A DNA stretch of 32,096 nt, taken from assembly GCF_001678475.1 (NCBI RefSeq), contig NZ_JTJR01000005.1, positions 1 through 32,096 on the forward strand. Reading direction: 5' to 3'. Shown one piece after another: positions 11,842-22,483 of the stretch. A program made the translations under genes and the position numbers. Numbering within the stretch: the first letter of the stretch is position 1; each line of letters opens with the position of its first letter. Under the pieces are notes generated by a model. It did not search any database. It was not told the DNA's origin and saw only the letters and a list, made by a program, of their open reading frames with translations. Source of the DNA: Gallibacterium genomosp. 3. Lineage in GTDB: Bacteria > Pseudomonadota > Gammaproteobacteria > Enterobacterales > Pasteurellaceae.

Positions 11842-13998
11842 ATGGCAGAAACAAAAACATTAGATGGATTTGGCAGCGAATTGCAGGCGTTGCTTTATGA
11901 ACAATTAAAGCAACGTCAACCAATAACAGAGCGTTGGGTAAGCGATATGTATCAATATCGCAATCAGTATGAGGGAGGAGTAAAGGCTGGTGGGTCAAAA
12001 GTATTTGTGGGTTATACTCGCAGTAAAACTGATGCGTGGACAGCACAAATGACCGACATGCTATTTCCGTCTGATGATAAAAATTATGGCATTCAGCCAA
12101 CCCCAATTCCAGAAATTGCAACACTTGCCAAACAGCAAACAGAAACACCAGATGTCATGATGGCCAGACAATTAATGCAGCAAGCGAAAGATGCAGCAGA
12201 AGCAATGGAAAAGTTAATTGATGACCAGTTACTTGAATGTGATTATGCTGCAGAAGCCCGTTTGTGCTTGCATTATGCTGCTGTACTAGGAACAGGAATT
12301 TTGCGTGCACCGATTGTAGAACTAAAAGAAAAACGCTATTACCAGCAAATACCAAGTGGAGATTGGCAAGCGCAAACAGAAAGTTACATAGCCCCAACCG
12401 CAAAAGCGATCTTGCCGTGGGATTTTGTGCCAGATATGTCAGCTCCAACTTTAAAGGATTGTCTATTTACATTTGAGCGTAACGCAGTAACAAAGACAGA
12501 GTTACAAAATTTAGCTAAACACCCCTACTACCTGCAAGATAATGTATTGGCATTACTAGAGGTTGATGCCTCTGAAACACATAACACAAGCAACGATTTA
12601 TCATCATATAACGATACTTTGCGTGAATTATCTGGCTTAGAAAAGGTGATAAATGATAAACGCTACGAGCTATGGACTTATCACGGTAATATCCCCGTTT
12701 CCCTTATCGAACAAGCGAATCAACAATTAGCTGATGGCTATCAGATCGAATTAAGTGAAGAACAGCAACAACAAGACGAAATTAACGGTGTGATAGTGAT
12801 GTCTGGCAACGGCAAAATTATCAGTGTGAATGTCAATCCATTAGATTTAAATGAGTTTCCTTACTCTGTTTATGTGTGTGAGCCTGATGCAGCTTGCTTG
12901 TTTGGTTTTGGTATCCCTTACCTTTGCCGTGATGCACAGGAAATCCTCAATACTGCTTGGCGAGGAATGATTGACAATGGTGTATTAACGATTGGCGATC
13001 AAATTGTTGTAAATAAATCAGTATTAGAGCCAGCAGATAAAGACTGGAATATTAAGCCGAATAAAGTATGGACAACTACAGGTGGTGCTGGAGTTGCATC
13101 AAGTGTAGAAGCACAACGAGCTTTTGGTGTATTTGCTTTTCAATCTCGCCAGGCTGAATTTGCAAATATTATCCAGATGTCTAAAGCGTTTATGGACGAG
13201 GAAAGCGGATTGCCGATGATAGCTCAAGGTGAGCAGGGGCAAGTTACACCAACTTTAGGCGGAATGTCTATGCTGATGAATGCAGCCAATGCAGTAAGAC
13301 GCAGACAAGTCAAAGAGTGGGACGATGCCGTTACTAAGCCGCTGATTAGACGTTTTTACGAATACAATATGCAGTTTAGTGACGATCCAAAGGTAAAGGG
13401 CGATATGCAAATTATTGCGAGAGGAACATCAGCATTACTAGTCAAAGAAACTCAATCAGCACAGATTATTGATTTGCTCGATCGTTTTGGTCAACACCCT
13501 GAATTAAGTCAAGCATTTGATTGGTACGATGGCTTGAGAACATTGATGCAGTCAATGTCGATGGGGGCTAAAAATATGCTGATTCCTCGAGAGGAATATG
13601 AACAAAAATTGCAGCAAATGCAACAAGCTCAAGCACAACAACCGCAAGACCCGACAATTATGAAAGCCCAAATGGAGATGCAGCTTGCTCAACAAAAACA
13701 ACAGCACGAATTGCAGATTGCACAATTAAAACTTGAATCTGAATTAAAAATCGAACAAATGAAAGTGGCGATCAAGGAGAAAGAACTTGAGATCAAACTA
13801 ATGGAAATCCAAGCCAACCAACAACACTCACAACAAAAATTACAAGTTGATCGAGAACTAGGACAAGCGAAACTCACCACTGATTTACAACTTAATACGG
13901 GTAAACAGGCAATGGAAATGCAGAAATTTAAAACAGAAGTTGCACTGAAAAACGCACCAACCGTCAACCCGACTGGTAATTACGGATTAGAGCAGTAA
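11842..13998 (+). CDS. Portal (head-to-tail connector) protein
   Basis: A 718-residue protein directly after the large terminase. The N-terminal part (ITERWVSDMYQYRNQYEGGV, YTRSKTDAWTAQMTDMLFPS) and middle (VCEPDAACLFGFGIPYLCRD, then QEILNTAWRGMIDNGV) fit portal proteins of podovirus-type phages. The last ~130 residues are a long Gln/Lys/Glu-rich coiled coil (from about residue 590), forming the portal barrel or internal crown. Twelve copies would form the channel for packaging and ejection. A terminator follows. Confidence 0.85.
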   Translation: MAETKTLDGFGSELQALLYEQLKQRQPITERWVSDMYQYRNQYEGGVKAGGSKVFVGYTRSKTDAWTAQMTDMLFPSDDKNYGIQPTPIPEIATLAKQQTETPDVMMARQLMQQAKDAAEAMEKLIDDQLLECDYAAEARLCLHYAAVLGTGILRAPIVELKEKRYYQQIPSGDWQAQTESYIAPTAKAILPWDFVPDMSAPTLKDCLFTFERNAVTKTELQNLAKHPYYLQDNVLALLEVDASETHNTSNDLSSYNDTLRELSGLEKVINDKRYELWTYHGNIPVSLIEQANQQLADGYQIELSEEQQQQDEINGVIVMSGNGKIISVNVNPLDLNEFPYSVYVCEPDAACLFGFGIPYLCRDAQEILNTAWRGMIDNGVLTIGDQIVVNKSVLEPADKDWNIKPNKVWTTTGGAGVASSVEAQRAFGVFAFQSRQAEFANIIQMSKAFMDEESGLPMIAQGEQGQVTPTLGGMSMLMNAANAVRRRQVKEWDDAVTKPLIRRFYEYNMQFSDDPKVKGDMQIIARGTSALLVKETQSAQIIDLLDRFGQHPELSQAFDWYDGLRTLMQSMSMGAKNMLIPREEYEQKLQQMQQAQAQQPQDPTIMKAQMEMQLAQQKQQHELQIAQLKLESELKIEQMKVAIKEKELEIKLMEIQANQQHSQQKLQVDRELGQAKLTTDLQLNTGKQAMEMQKFKTEVALKNAPTVNPTGNYGLEQ

Positions 13999-14017
13999 AC
14001 AAATAAACACAAAGATA

Positions 14018-14042
14018 ACCGCCTAAATGGGCGGTTTTTTTT
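14018..14042 (+). terminator. Terminator between portal and giant gene
   Basis: ACCGCC (14018-14023) pairs with GGCGGT (14030-14035), followed by eight T. Q-modified polymerase should read through. Confidence 0.85.
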
Positions 14043-14065
14043 ATACCAATTTTCGAGGAAATACT

Positions 14066-17000
14066 ATGTTTTATTTAACTAATGAACGCTACAAAGAAAT
14101 GACCCAACGAGCTTATGGGAAGAAAGATGATGAAGTATCGCCATTATCTTATATGAACTCAGATGAAATTAGTACTTATACCACTCCACAACAAAAAGAA
14201 CAGCAAGGTGTGCTTGCTGATACGGTTGATGCTTTCCAAATGGGGGTTGGACGAGGGGCAAGTGATTTAAGCCGTTTAGTAGCGATTGGAGCAAACAAAC
14301 TTGGATTTGATAGTGTAGAAAGTTGGTTTAATAAAGCTGCGGATGCCTCTGCTAAATATGCCGACAGCCAAATGAATGAAATGTCGGACGAAATGAAAAT
14401 GGCGTTAAATCAAGATGTCACCGAAGATCCGTCTGCATTAACCAATATCCGCTGGTGGGCTGGTAATTTAGGTGCTGTATTGGGTAGTGAATTAGATACG
14501 GTGCTTGTAACGGCGGCAACATTGGGAATGGGGTCTGCTGCATATGCTGGGGCGAAAACAGCTGCTAAACAAGGTGTTAAATATGTGCTGAAAAAAGAAC
14601 TTGCAGAAAAGGTGGGGCAAGTTGCATTTAATGAAGCAGTGAAGCGAGGAGCAAGTAAGCAATTAGCAAGAGCAGCAGGTTTGACAGCGGTGCAATCAGC
14701 AATGATGGCGGGTTCACGAGCGAATCAAGTTAGAGATGAAATGCTGCAATTATCAGATGATGATTTGGTAAATAATGATCAATTCATGCAGGATTACACT
14801 GACCTTTATCATTCACAAGAAGGTCAGTCAATGAATGATGATGAACGCTTTGAAGTGGCGAAAAATAATTTTATTGCAAAAGCTTCTCGTGACGCTGCTT
14901 TTAATCCAGCTTCGGTATTAAGTGATTTAGCCACGAACGCAATTAGCGGGCTTGGTGGGGGCTTTATGGGATTTGGTAAAGCAGCTAAGACTCTAAAAGG
15001 TGGATTGCTTAAAGGGGCAATGATTGAAGGCGGAACAGAAGCGATTCAAGGTATTACTGACCAAATGGCGGTTAATACTGCGGCAAAAGAATATTACGAC
15101 CCGAATCGGGAAATTACAGAGGGAATGGCAAGCAATGCGATTCAAGGTGCGATTTTGGGAGCTGCTTTTGGGACACCAACAGGCGCATTAGATGTTTATA
15201 GTAATAGACGTGCATTAAATAATGCGAAAAAACAGTTATTAGAATTTAAGTCAACTGGAAATGAAACGGTAGATGAATCATTGCGTAGTTATGTTGATAT
15301 GATCAACCAACAAGCGACTGATTTAGACGACTTAGTTAATCGTTTTAACACACGTTACGAAATGGCGAAACAAGAGGCTAGAGAAGCCAATATTGTAGAT
15401 GAAGCTACTCAACAATCAAATATTACGCCAGAAAGTAATACGGTAGGTAATGAAAATAATATCAATCCGTTAACTGATAGTGAGCTATCCTCATTATTTG
15501 TACACGATCAAAAATTAGCAAATAAAATTGCAGATATACAAGACAGGTTAGAAGTACAAGGTTTACCAGAAGTAGAGAAAACGCAATTACAGTCAGAATT
15601 AAAATCTTACCTAGATCAAACCAAAGACTTTTTTAATCCACCATTCACATTTGAACCAACACAATTAGAGCAAATTGCTAATGTTAATCCTCAACTCGCT
15701 CAAGACTTAACAGCAACCCAGTCTATCATCACTAATAAAACCGCACATAGTAGAATCAAGAAAGCAGCTGAACAGCAATTCTCAACGCTATTAGACCAGG
15801 TACAACAAGGGAATTTTGTTGAGTTTAATGATTTGCAGAAAAAACAGTTAGAACAGCGCCAATTATCAGAACCACAACAGGCACAAACTGCAAATGCATC
15901 ACCATCATTAAGTAATGAAGAACCAACTGCAACACAACCACAGAATATTGCCGAAAATCAACTAACACCTGAACAGCTTATAGAGCCTTATACAGAGGTG
16001 AAATTTAGTCGCTCACCAATGAAATCAGTCGAAGCGAACATTAAACGTGGTCGAGAGGCAATGAACAAAGCAATAGTCGAGAAAAATAGCGTTCATCGTG
16101 CAATGTATAATCATCAATTAGACGGTTGGATTGATTTTGAATGGGGAGATGTCGGTCGATTATTACCTTCTGGAAAAACAAAAGGAGCTATGGGCATTGC
16201 TCATATTATCGAATCAAGAATGAGAAAAGATAATATGAGTTATCAAGATGCAGCTTATATGCTTACAGATAGGGTAATTGATACTTTAGCTAAAGGCCAA
16301 ACAAGCAAGATCTATGAAAGTGGAAATGTAAAAAGTGTTTTTGTAGAACACAATGGAAATAGAGCGACATTAATTAAACGAGCAGGATCAAATAGTTGGT
16401 TGATGAATGCTTTTGAGTTAAATCCAGATGAACAAAGAGGAAGTAACGATCCTGATTTGCCTACGCATAACTTGCCTACACGTCAGCGTCAAGCTATGGG
16501 AGCTGGATTTGATGAAACTATAATCAATAATAATGATGAAATCAATAATGATGATATTCGTTATTCTCGCAAGTCAAAACAAAGAAATGAGCCATATAAT
16601 AAGGATTTAATAGTTACACATAATATAAGTGCAGAATCAATTATACATGCACAAAAAATAGGTGGACTACCTTATGCTTCTGTAGCAATCACTCGCCAAC
16701 AAAATCCATTAACTGGATTTGGTGAAGTTACACTAATTGGTGATAGTAATTATATTGATCCAAAAGGAGAGAATAAAGCAAAAGTCTTTGGAGCAGACAT
16801 TTACAGTCCTCGTTATCCAAGTGTAACGTATGAATATAAAAGTGAAGATATAAAAAAATTACAAAAACGGTTTCAACAATCTGCTGATGAAATTCAAGAC
16901 AGTGGCTTTTCTTATAATTTTTCACAAGGTCTAAATCAAACAGGCATAAAAAAAGCAATGTTAGATAGCGACGCTGTAAAATATCAGTTCTTAAAAGAAA

Positions 17001-20000
17001 AAGAAATTGCTCATGATTTTGCTTATCGTACCATTGAAAAAAGTAGATATGCTGATTTTGATAGCGTTCAGAAAGCAATAAAATTAGGTATTACCGCAAA
17101 TTATTTACGCCTTCCTGATGCAGCAACTCAATATGAAAGTTTATTGAGAGAGTTTATTAAAGAGAAAATTCACACTTTTTCAGGTAAAAATGATCCATTT
17201 GTAAATCGTATTAAGTTAAGAGCCGAAATAGCGTTAAATGGTGATAAGTATGATGTCCTTAATTATGTAAGATCAGATATGATGGAGGCGATAAATAATC
17301 AACAACCTCGCCAAGAAATTGATTATATAAAGACTAAAGAAAATATTGGAAATGCAATAAAACAACACAAAGAAGAGTTTTATCATTATATTGATGAGAT
17401 AGTGGAGGGTATCAAAGGAAAAGAAAAAATTTTTAAAGGTGAGAACCGTTATGGGGGAAAAATCTATATGGATCACACCTTAGAAAATGTAGTTAAAAAA
17501 CTAAAAAAAGACCTGGTAGGGGGCGAACAATTTAATTATGGCTTACCAGTAATACGAGCTAAGGTAACACCGAAATTTAAATCAATTCAAGATATCCAAA
17601 ATAATAAACATCGTCTTGTTTCGCAAGATGATTTTTCAAAAATTAAAGCGGAAATAGAGCAGGAAAAGATAAAACTTGCAAAAGATTTGGGAGTTAATAA
17701 CTGGGATATTGATAATTTATTATTTGATATTGTTGATGCAGGTGTTTCTACAGCATTTAATTCTGCTAATGTAGAAAATAATGCGGATAATCGTCAGTAT
17801 ATTGCAGAGTTTTTGGAAAAGCTAAAAGCAATGCCAACTGAATATTTTGAGGGGAAAGCGAAAGAGGTTACTCAATTTAGCGATTTTAAAGGTGCAGTTA
17901 TTCCAAGTGATTTACCAGTTAACGCACGTAAAGTATTACAAGATGCTGGTTTAGCTATTTATGAATATGACCCTAATGAGACCAACTCAAGAGTAAATGC
18001 AATAAAATTAGCTACCAACGATTTAGATGTAAAAACAAACGGACAAATTTTATTCTCAAAAAACCAAAAAGTTACTTTAAGTACTAGTTATAATACAAAA
18101 CATCTACAAACCCTCCTCTCTAACATCTTAAAACCAGACCAATTATCCAATGTTGATATTGTTACAGGGCAAACTGCACCAGAAAACGTTCGCAGATTTA
18201 TCCGTGATGGCGTTGAAGGTTGGTTCAATCCAAGAACAAATAAAGTTACTATTGTGGCTGATAATATTCGTGCAACAAAAAGCATGAGTAAAGAAGAACG
18301 TCTTTCTTGGGTAACGTGGCATGAATTAGGACATTTGGGTGTTAATGTCAGATACCGTGCAGAGTATCAAGGTATTATGGAAAAAGCACGTAAGCATAGC
18401 GTTGTTAATGCAATGACCCAAGCAATAATGGAGGATAGACAATGGTTTACTGATAAAAACGGTAACTATACAGATCCAGCCGCGACCAATAAAAACATTG
18501 CCACAGAAGAAGCCTTAGTCGAGCTATTAGCCGCACATGAAACAGGGAATTTTGATGAATTACGCCAGCGTTATGGTGTAAAAATCAACTCATTACACGA
18601 AAAGAATTTCAAAGCGTGGTTCAAGATTATTGCTGATAAAGTGCGCCAATTAATGAATCGTTTATTCAATCGACCATTTGATGAAATGACCGATCACGAT
18701 TTAGTGAGATTACTTGGTGGTATTAAAGAAGGAATTAACGGAAAACCTACACCACCTAATGGCGGTAAGCGTTTTAGTTTGAATGAAAGTCTAGACAGTG
18801 ATTTTGCTAAGGCAGTGGATAGAGTTTCGAAAGGAGAAAAGGTTTATGGATATATTAAAGTAGGTACTACACCAGCAGTATTAAAAATGCTTGATATTCC
18901 AGATACAAAAATTTCTATTAGCGGTGATGTATTAAATAAGGTTATGTATGATAAACATCATATTACACCTGATGTATTAAAGCAGCTTCCTAAGCAAATT
19001 AATAATCCTATCGCCGTAATGAAATCTGCACCACAAGCAACACAAGACGGATTTGTTATTCTCACCGAGTTATTAGAAGGGAAAGAGCCTATAATTGCTG
19101 CTTTGCACTTAAAAGAAGGGAAAAAAGGTACAGAAATAATCAATATAGCGAGTGTTTATGGAAAAAATCTAGGTGGCTTAAGAAATATGATAAATCATGA
19201 TGTGGTTTATTGGAATAAAACTAAAGGTCAGCATTTTCTGAATACCCATCCGCTCCAATTGCATTGGGATTTTACATCAGAAGCTGACCTTCTTGAGAGA
19301 AATATTAAAACAGAAGATGACTTAAAGCAATATCTATCTGAACAAAATAACGACAATGTTCGTTATTCGCAAGCAAGTACAGCACCAAAACAATCCTTAT
19401 TAGATTTAGCTAAAACAGGGAAAAGTAAAAGTGAGAATACTTTCTGGCAGTCGGTAAAAGCGTTGGATTACGAAGAAATTAAATCACATTTAAATCAATT
19501 AGCCGCAAAAGCCGATGAATATTTTGCCGATGCTTTACGCCCTGTGAATGATTGGATTGATAAGATGGAGTTTACCAACCATACAGGCAAAACTAGCAGC
19601 CGTGATTTTGAAAAGCAGCAACTGAAAAATGCAATGTACACTGCTAAGGGGATTAGAGATGCACTTAATTCAGAATTGGAACAAGCCTATCTCAACCCAA
19701 TTTTAAAGAAAGTGGCACAAATTGCTAAGCAGACTAAGCAAAAAGAGCAAGATGTGAAACGTTTAGTCGGGTATTGGGTATCTGCTCGCTATTCGATTGA
19801 AAAAAATAAGGAACTGTTAAGAACTGAACATCAAGCAATGTTAGATTCTTTTGAACAACTGGAACAAGCACAACAAGGGAATGACAAAGACCTGATTCAT
19901 CAAGCTGAGTTGGAGTATAACGCTGCAAAAAAACAATACGAACAACGCAAAGCTGATGTGGAAAATACGGATTTTGCCAATAAGCAATTTACGGTAGGAA

Positions 20001-22288
20001 CGGCTGGTGGTTGGTCTATTCCAGAAGCGCAATTTGCAATGAAAGAGATTGAGAAAAAAATCAATAAGAATGATCTGGTCGCAGTAGGCGAGCTTATTGC
20101 TGACTTAAATCAAGCTCGCTTGAAGATTGATAAAGAGAGTGGGCGCTATACAGAAAATGAGTACCTTAACTATAAAAATAATCGTTACTATGTGCCATTA
20201 ACAGGCGATCCGCAAGCCGATGAAGCATTTGATTTTATTGCTGGTGCAGGCGGTAATGCAGTGAATATTGGTAAAGATAAAGCATTGAAAGGGAGAATAA
20301 GTTCAGAAGCAGATGATGCGATTACTGCAACGTGGCAAGCGGTAGGTAAAACCACCACTTATGCAGGTTGGGCTGACTTTAAACAAAAACTTGATGATTT
20401 ATACGAGAATGAAATTAATTTGTTGCAAGAACAAGGGTATTCAGCTCAATCAGCAAAAGCCATAGCAGAAGCGAGATTAGGTATAAGCAAAAGAAAAATG
20501 CAAGGCTTAACAAGATCGAGTGATAATGTGCTGATTAGAAAAGAAGGTGGGGTTTACTATGAATATCAATTACCACCACAAGCAATGCAAGCTTTGAAAA
20601 ATGATAATGTGGAACAAGCAAATAGTTTCCTAAAACTTCTTTCCACGCCAACAAGCTGGTATGCAAGAGGGGTAACACAATGGACATTAACTTTTGCGCC
20701 AATGAATATGGCAAGAGATTCTTGGGAAAAATCAGAGTTTATTCGTGTACAAAAACTCTATGATAAAAATGGTAAACGTCTAGATAATGAAACAATGAAT
20801 CGGATTGGCAGACAAACATTGATAAATGCTTTTAGTAATGCCGATGTTTGGAAAGCAACAAAACGTCTAGCTTTTGGGCAAGAGCTAAGAGATAGTGTAC
20901 CAACAGAGAAAGCATTAAAACAGTTGATTAAATTAGGCGGTGTGTCTAACTACGGCACTTATTTAGCCAGAAGTGAAGTCGATCTTATCGCCAAATTAAA
21001 ACGAGAAAATAATCCGATTGCCACAAAATTAGAAAAAGTCGGGGCAGTGCTTGAGGGCTATAACAAAACCTTTGATATGGTTTCAGCATTAAGTGCATTC
21101 AAAGCACTAGTTGATAATGGCGTCGATGAAAAACAAGCAGCTGCAACTACATTAGAATTGACTAATTTCCGCAAAACTGGTTCAAAAATGAGAGGTATTA
21201 AGGCGTTATATATGTTCTCACAACCAACTGTTATGGGGGCAGCAAATTTAATCCGCTATTTATCTACTAGAAAAGGGCAAATACGTTTTGTTGCGTATCT
21301 TGCGACAATGACTGCACTTTATACCGTATTAAGGAGTTTTGCTGACGATGATGAAGGTGGCAATAAAATGGATCAGCTAGGCGATATTACTCGCTATATC
21401 CCAATTCCATTGGGCGATGACTATATTAAAATTCCTGTTGGATTCGGTATGCCGCAATTAGCTTGGAATATGGCAACAAATTTAGTGAAAGGGACAGTAA
21501 GCGATATTTCATATAGTGAAGCAGCGGTGAATATGTTAAGCCATTCAATGAAAACCTTTGCACCAATTTCACCGTCTGAAATTTCAGCCTTAAAATATCC
21601 ACTTGAAAAAATTGCTTTAACAGTTACCCCTACCGTACTTCAACCATTAATGCAAAATGTAGTTAATCGATCTGCTTTTGGTAGCAAAATTACTACAAAT
21701 TTTGTACAAGAAAATAAACTAAAAGCAGAACAATCTAAATCTACTACGGCACAATTTTGGAAAGATGTAGCGATAGATTTACAACAAACACTAGGTATAG
21801 ATATGCACCCAGAACAAATTAAGAATCTGATTGATGGGTATAGTGGTATGTTAGGCTCATTAAAAGAAGTGAGTACAATATTCATTGAAAATCCAAATAG
21901 GGAGTTATTAGGGAGAAATACTCGAACACCGTTCTTGAATCAATTATTTGGTGCAGGTAATGAGTTTGCTATTCAAAGCCGTTATTATGAAGCGAGCGAA
22001 GAAGCTCAAACTGTGGCAAAAGAATATGAATATCGTAAAAATAATAATCAGCTTAATGGTTGGTTGACAAATGAACGGAAGAGAATTATTCAATTCCATT
22101 TAGAAAACCAAAAAGCAATGGCAAGCTTAAGAAGTCAGAAATCACAACTAACAAAAGCATTACGAGAGGGAAAAATCAGTGCGAATGTCTATTACAATCG
22201 GTTAGCGAAATACAATCAAGCTAATAGCCAAGCGCAAGCAGCGATTTTACATAAATGGCGAAAAATGCAAGGGCTTAATACGCATTAG
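14066..22288 (+). CDS. Giant 2740-aa multidomain virion/ejection protein
   Basis: The start is set at ATG 14066, after GAGGA; an ATG at 14027 lies within the terminator. Domains by residue: N-terminal helical/Gly-Ala membrane-active region ~60-370; Gln/Asn-rich linker ~440-640; barnase/EndoU-like nuclease module ~650-790 (GWIDFEWGDVG, GIAHIIESRM); second module ~840-1300 (HNISAESIIHAQKIGG, family not named); zincin protease with HELGH at 1419-1423 and EE at 1481-1482; MuF-C-like toxin module ~1590-1735 (VGTTPAVLKMLDIPDTKISI); long C-terminal helical part with coiled coil ~1920-1970, membrane-like segment ~2405-2425 and an LPD38-type end. KFSR646, RYSR832, LFSK1329, RFSL1569 and RYSQ1766 (number = first residue) mark the module borders. 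It is probably injected with the DNA. Confidence 0.75.
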   Translation: MFYLTNERYKEMTQRAYGKKDDEVSPLSYMNSDEISTYTTPQQKEQQGVLADTVDAFQMGVGRGASDLSRLVAIGANKLGFDSVESWFNKAADASAKYADSQMNEMSDEMKMALNQDVTEDPSALTNIRWWAGNLGAVLGSELDTVLVTAATLGMGSAAYAGAKTAAKQGVKYVLKKELAEKVGQVAFNEAVKRGASKQLARAAGLTAVQSAMMAGSRANQVRDEMLQLSDDDLVNNDQFMQDYTDLYHSQEGQSMNDDERFEVAKNNFIAKASRDAAFNPASVLSDLATNAISGLGGGFMGFGKAAKTLKGGLLKGAMIEGGTEAIQGITDQMAVNTAAKEYYDPNREITEGMASNAIQGAILGAAFGTPTGALDVYSNRRALNNAKKQLLEFKSTGNETVDESLRSYVDMINQQATDLDDLVNRFNTRYEMAKQEAREANIVDEATQQSNITPESNTVGNENNINPLTDSELSSLFVHDQKLANKIADIQDRLEVQGLPEVEKTQLQSELKSYLDQTKDFFNPPFTFEPTQLEQIANVNPQLAQDLTATQSIITNKTAHSRIKKAAEQQFSTLLDQVQQGNFVEFNDLQKKQLEQRQLSEPQQAQTANASPSLSNEEPTATQPQNIAENQLTPEQLIEPYTEVKFSRSPMKSVEANIKRGREAMNKAIVEKNSVHRAMYNHQLDGWIDFEWGDVGRLLPSGKTKGAMGIAHIIESRMRKDNMSYQDAAYMLTDRVIDTLAKGQTSKIYESGNVKSVFVEHNGNRATLIKRAGSNSWLMNAFELNPDEQRGSNDPDLPTHNLPTRQRQAMGAGFDETIINNNDEINNDDIRYSRKSKQRNEPYNKDLIVTHNISAESIIHAQKIGGLPYASVAITRQQNPLTGFGEVTLIGDSNYIDPKGENKAKVFGADIYSPRYPSVTYEYKSEDIKKLQKRFQQSADEIQDSGFSYNFSQGLNQTGIKKAMLDSDAVKYQFLKEKEIAHDFAYRTIEKSRYADFDSVQKAIKLGITANYLRLPDAATQYESLLREFIKEKIHTFSGKNDPFVNRIKLRAEIALNGDKYDVLNYVRSDMMEAINNQQPRQEIDYIKTKENIGNAIKQHKEEFYHYIDEIVEGIKGKEKIFKGENRYGGKIYMDHTLENVVKKLKKDLVGGEQFNYGLPVIRAKVTPKFKSIQDIQNNKHRLVSQDDFSKIKAEIEQEKIKLAKDLGVNNWDIDNLLFDIVDAGVSTAFNSANVENNADNRQYIAEFLEKLKAMPTEYFEGKAKEVTQFSDFKGAVIPSDLPVNARKVLQDAGLAIYEYDPNETNSRVNAIKLATNDLDVKTNGQILFSKNQKVTLSTSYNTKHLQTLLSNILKPDQLSNVDIVTGQTAPENVRRFIRDGVEGWFNPRTNKVTIVADNIRATKSMSKEERLSWVTWHELGHLGVNVRYRAEYQGIMEKARKHSVVNAMTQAIMEDRQWFTDKNGNYTDPAATNKNIATEEALVELLAAHETGNFDELRQRYGVKINSLHEKNFKAWFKIIADKVRQLMNRLFNRPFDEMTDHDLVRLLGGIKEGINGKPTPPNGGKRFSLNESLDSDFAKAVDRVSKGEKVYGYIKVGTTPAVLKMLDIPDTKISISGDVLNKVMYDKHHITPDVLKQLPKQINNPIAVMKSAPQATQDGFVILTELLEGKEPIIAALHLKEGKKGTEIINIASVYGKNLGGLRNMINHDVVYWNKTKGQHFLNTHPLQLHWDFTSEADLLERNIKTEDDLKQYLSEQNNDNVRYSQASTAPKQSLLDLAKTGKSKSENTFWQSVKALDYEEIKSHLNQLAAKADEYFADALRPVNDWIDKMEFTNHTGKTSSRDFEKQQLKNAMYTAKGIRDALNSELEQAYLNPILKKVAQIAKQTKQKEQDVKRLVGYWVSARYSIEKNKELLRTEHQAMLDSFEQLEQAQQGNDKDLIHQAELEYNAAKKQYEQRKADVENTDFANKQFTVGTAGGWSIPEAQFAMKEIEKKINKNDLVAVGELIADLNQARLKIDKESGRYTENEYLNYKNNRYYVPLTGDPQADEAFDFIAGAGGNAVNIGKDKALKGRISSEADDAITATWQAVGKTTTYAGWADFKQKLDDLYENEINLLQEQGYSAQSAKAIAEARLGISKRKMQGLTRSSDNVLIRKEGGVYYEYQLPPQAMQALKNDNVEQANSFLKLLSTPTSWYARGVTQWTLTFAPMNMARDSWEKSEFIRVQKLYDKNGKRLDNETMNRIGRQTLINAFSNADVWKATKRLAFGQELRDSVPTEKALKQLIKLGGVSNYGTYLARSEVDLIAKLKRENNPIATKLEKVGAVLEGYNKTFDMVSALSAFKALVDNGVDEKQAAATTLELTNFRKTGSKMRGIKALYMFSQPTVMGAANLIRYLSTRKGQIRFVAYLATMTALYTVLRSFADDDEGGNKMDQLGDITRYIPIPLGDDYIKIPVGFGMPQLAWNMATNLVKGTVSDISYSEAAVNMLSHSMKTFAPISPSEISALKYPLEKIALTVTPTVLQPLMQNVVNRSAFGSKITTNFVQENKLKAEQSKSTTAQFWKDVAIDLQQTLGIDMHPEQIKNLIDGYSGMLGSLKEVSTIFIENPNRELLGRNTRTPFLNQLFGAGNEFAIQSRYYEASEEAQTVAKEYEYRKNNNQLNGWLTNERKRIIQFHLENQKAMASLRSQKSQLTKALREGKISANVYYNRLAKYNQANSQAQAAILHKWRKMQGLNTH

Positions 22289-22306
22289 TTGTAAAAATAC
22301 AAGGTG

Positions 22307-22483
22307 TTGACAAGGAAAATAATGTTGTAATATTGGTTTTTTGAGTATAATAGCGCCGAGCGGCAGGTAAATCCTAGTTAAACTGCGAAGCGGTTTCCGT
22401 ATCGTAAGCGTATGTGAAGTACGTCAGCATTAGGGGCTGTCGCCCCAAGTTTTCAAGCTACCAGCTTTATTTGTTAGTATTTT
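22307..22483 (+). promoter_or_regulatory. Promoters and structured leader of the secreted-protein gene
   Basis: TTGACA (22307-22312) with TAATAT (22328-22333, 15-bp spacer) and a stand-alone TATAAT (22346-22351) are promoter candidates. The GC-richer leader 22352-22480 can form GCAG/CTGC closed by CCG/CGG, AACTGC/GCGGTT, GGGGC-TGTC-GCCCC (22433-22446) and AAGCT-ACC-AGCTT (22455-22467). No Shine-Dalgarno precedes the ATG at 22484. It may be an ncRNA or a regulated leader; I do not recognise a known family. Confidence 0.5.

Noticed and set aside
13689-13967. Cys/Ser-rich minus-strand frame opposite the portal coiled coil
   Set aside because: Cys and Ser codons are simply the complement of the Gln/Lys/Glu-rich plus-strand coding; no start signal.
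22352-22470. tRNA or integron attC site in the structured leader
   Set aside because: No cloverleaf with T-arm consensus; a GTTAAAC core exists but no matching partner core or attC-like fold was found.
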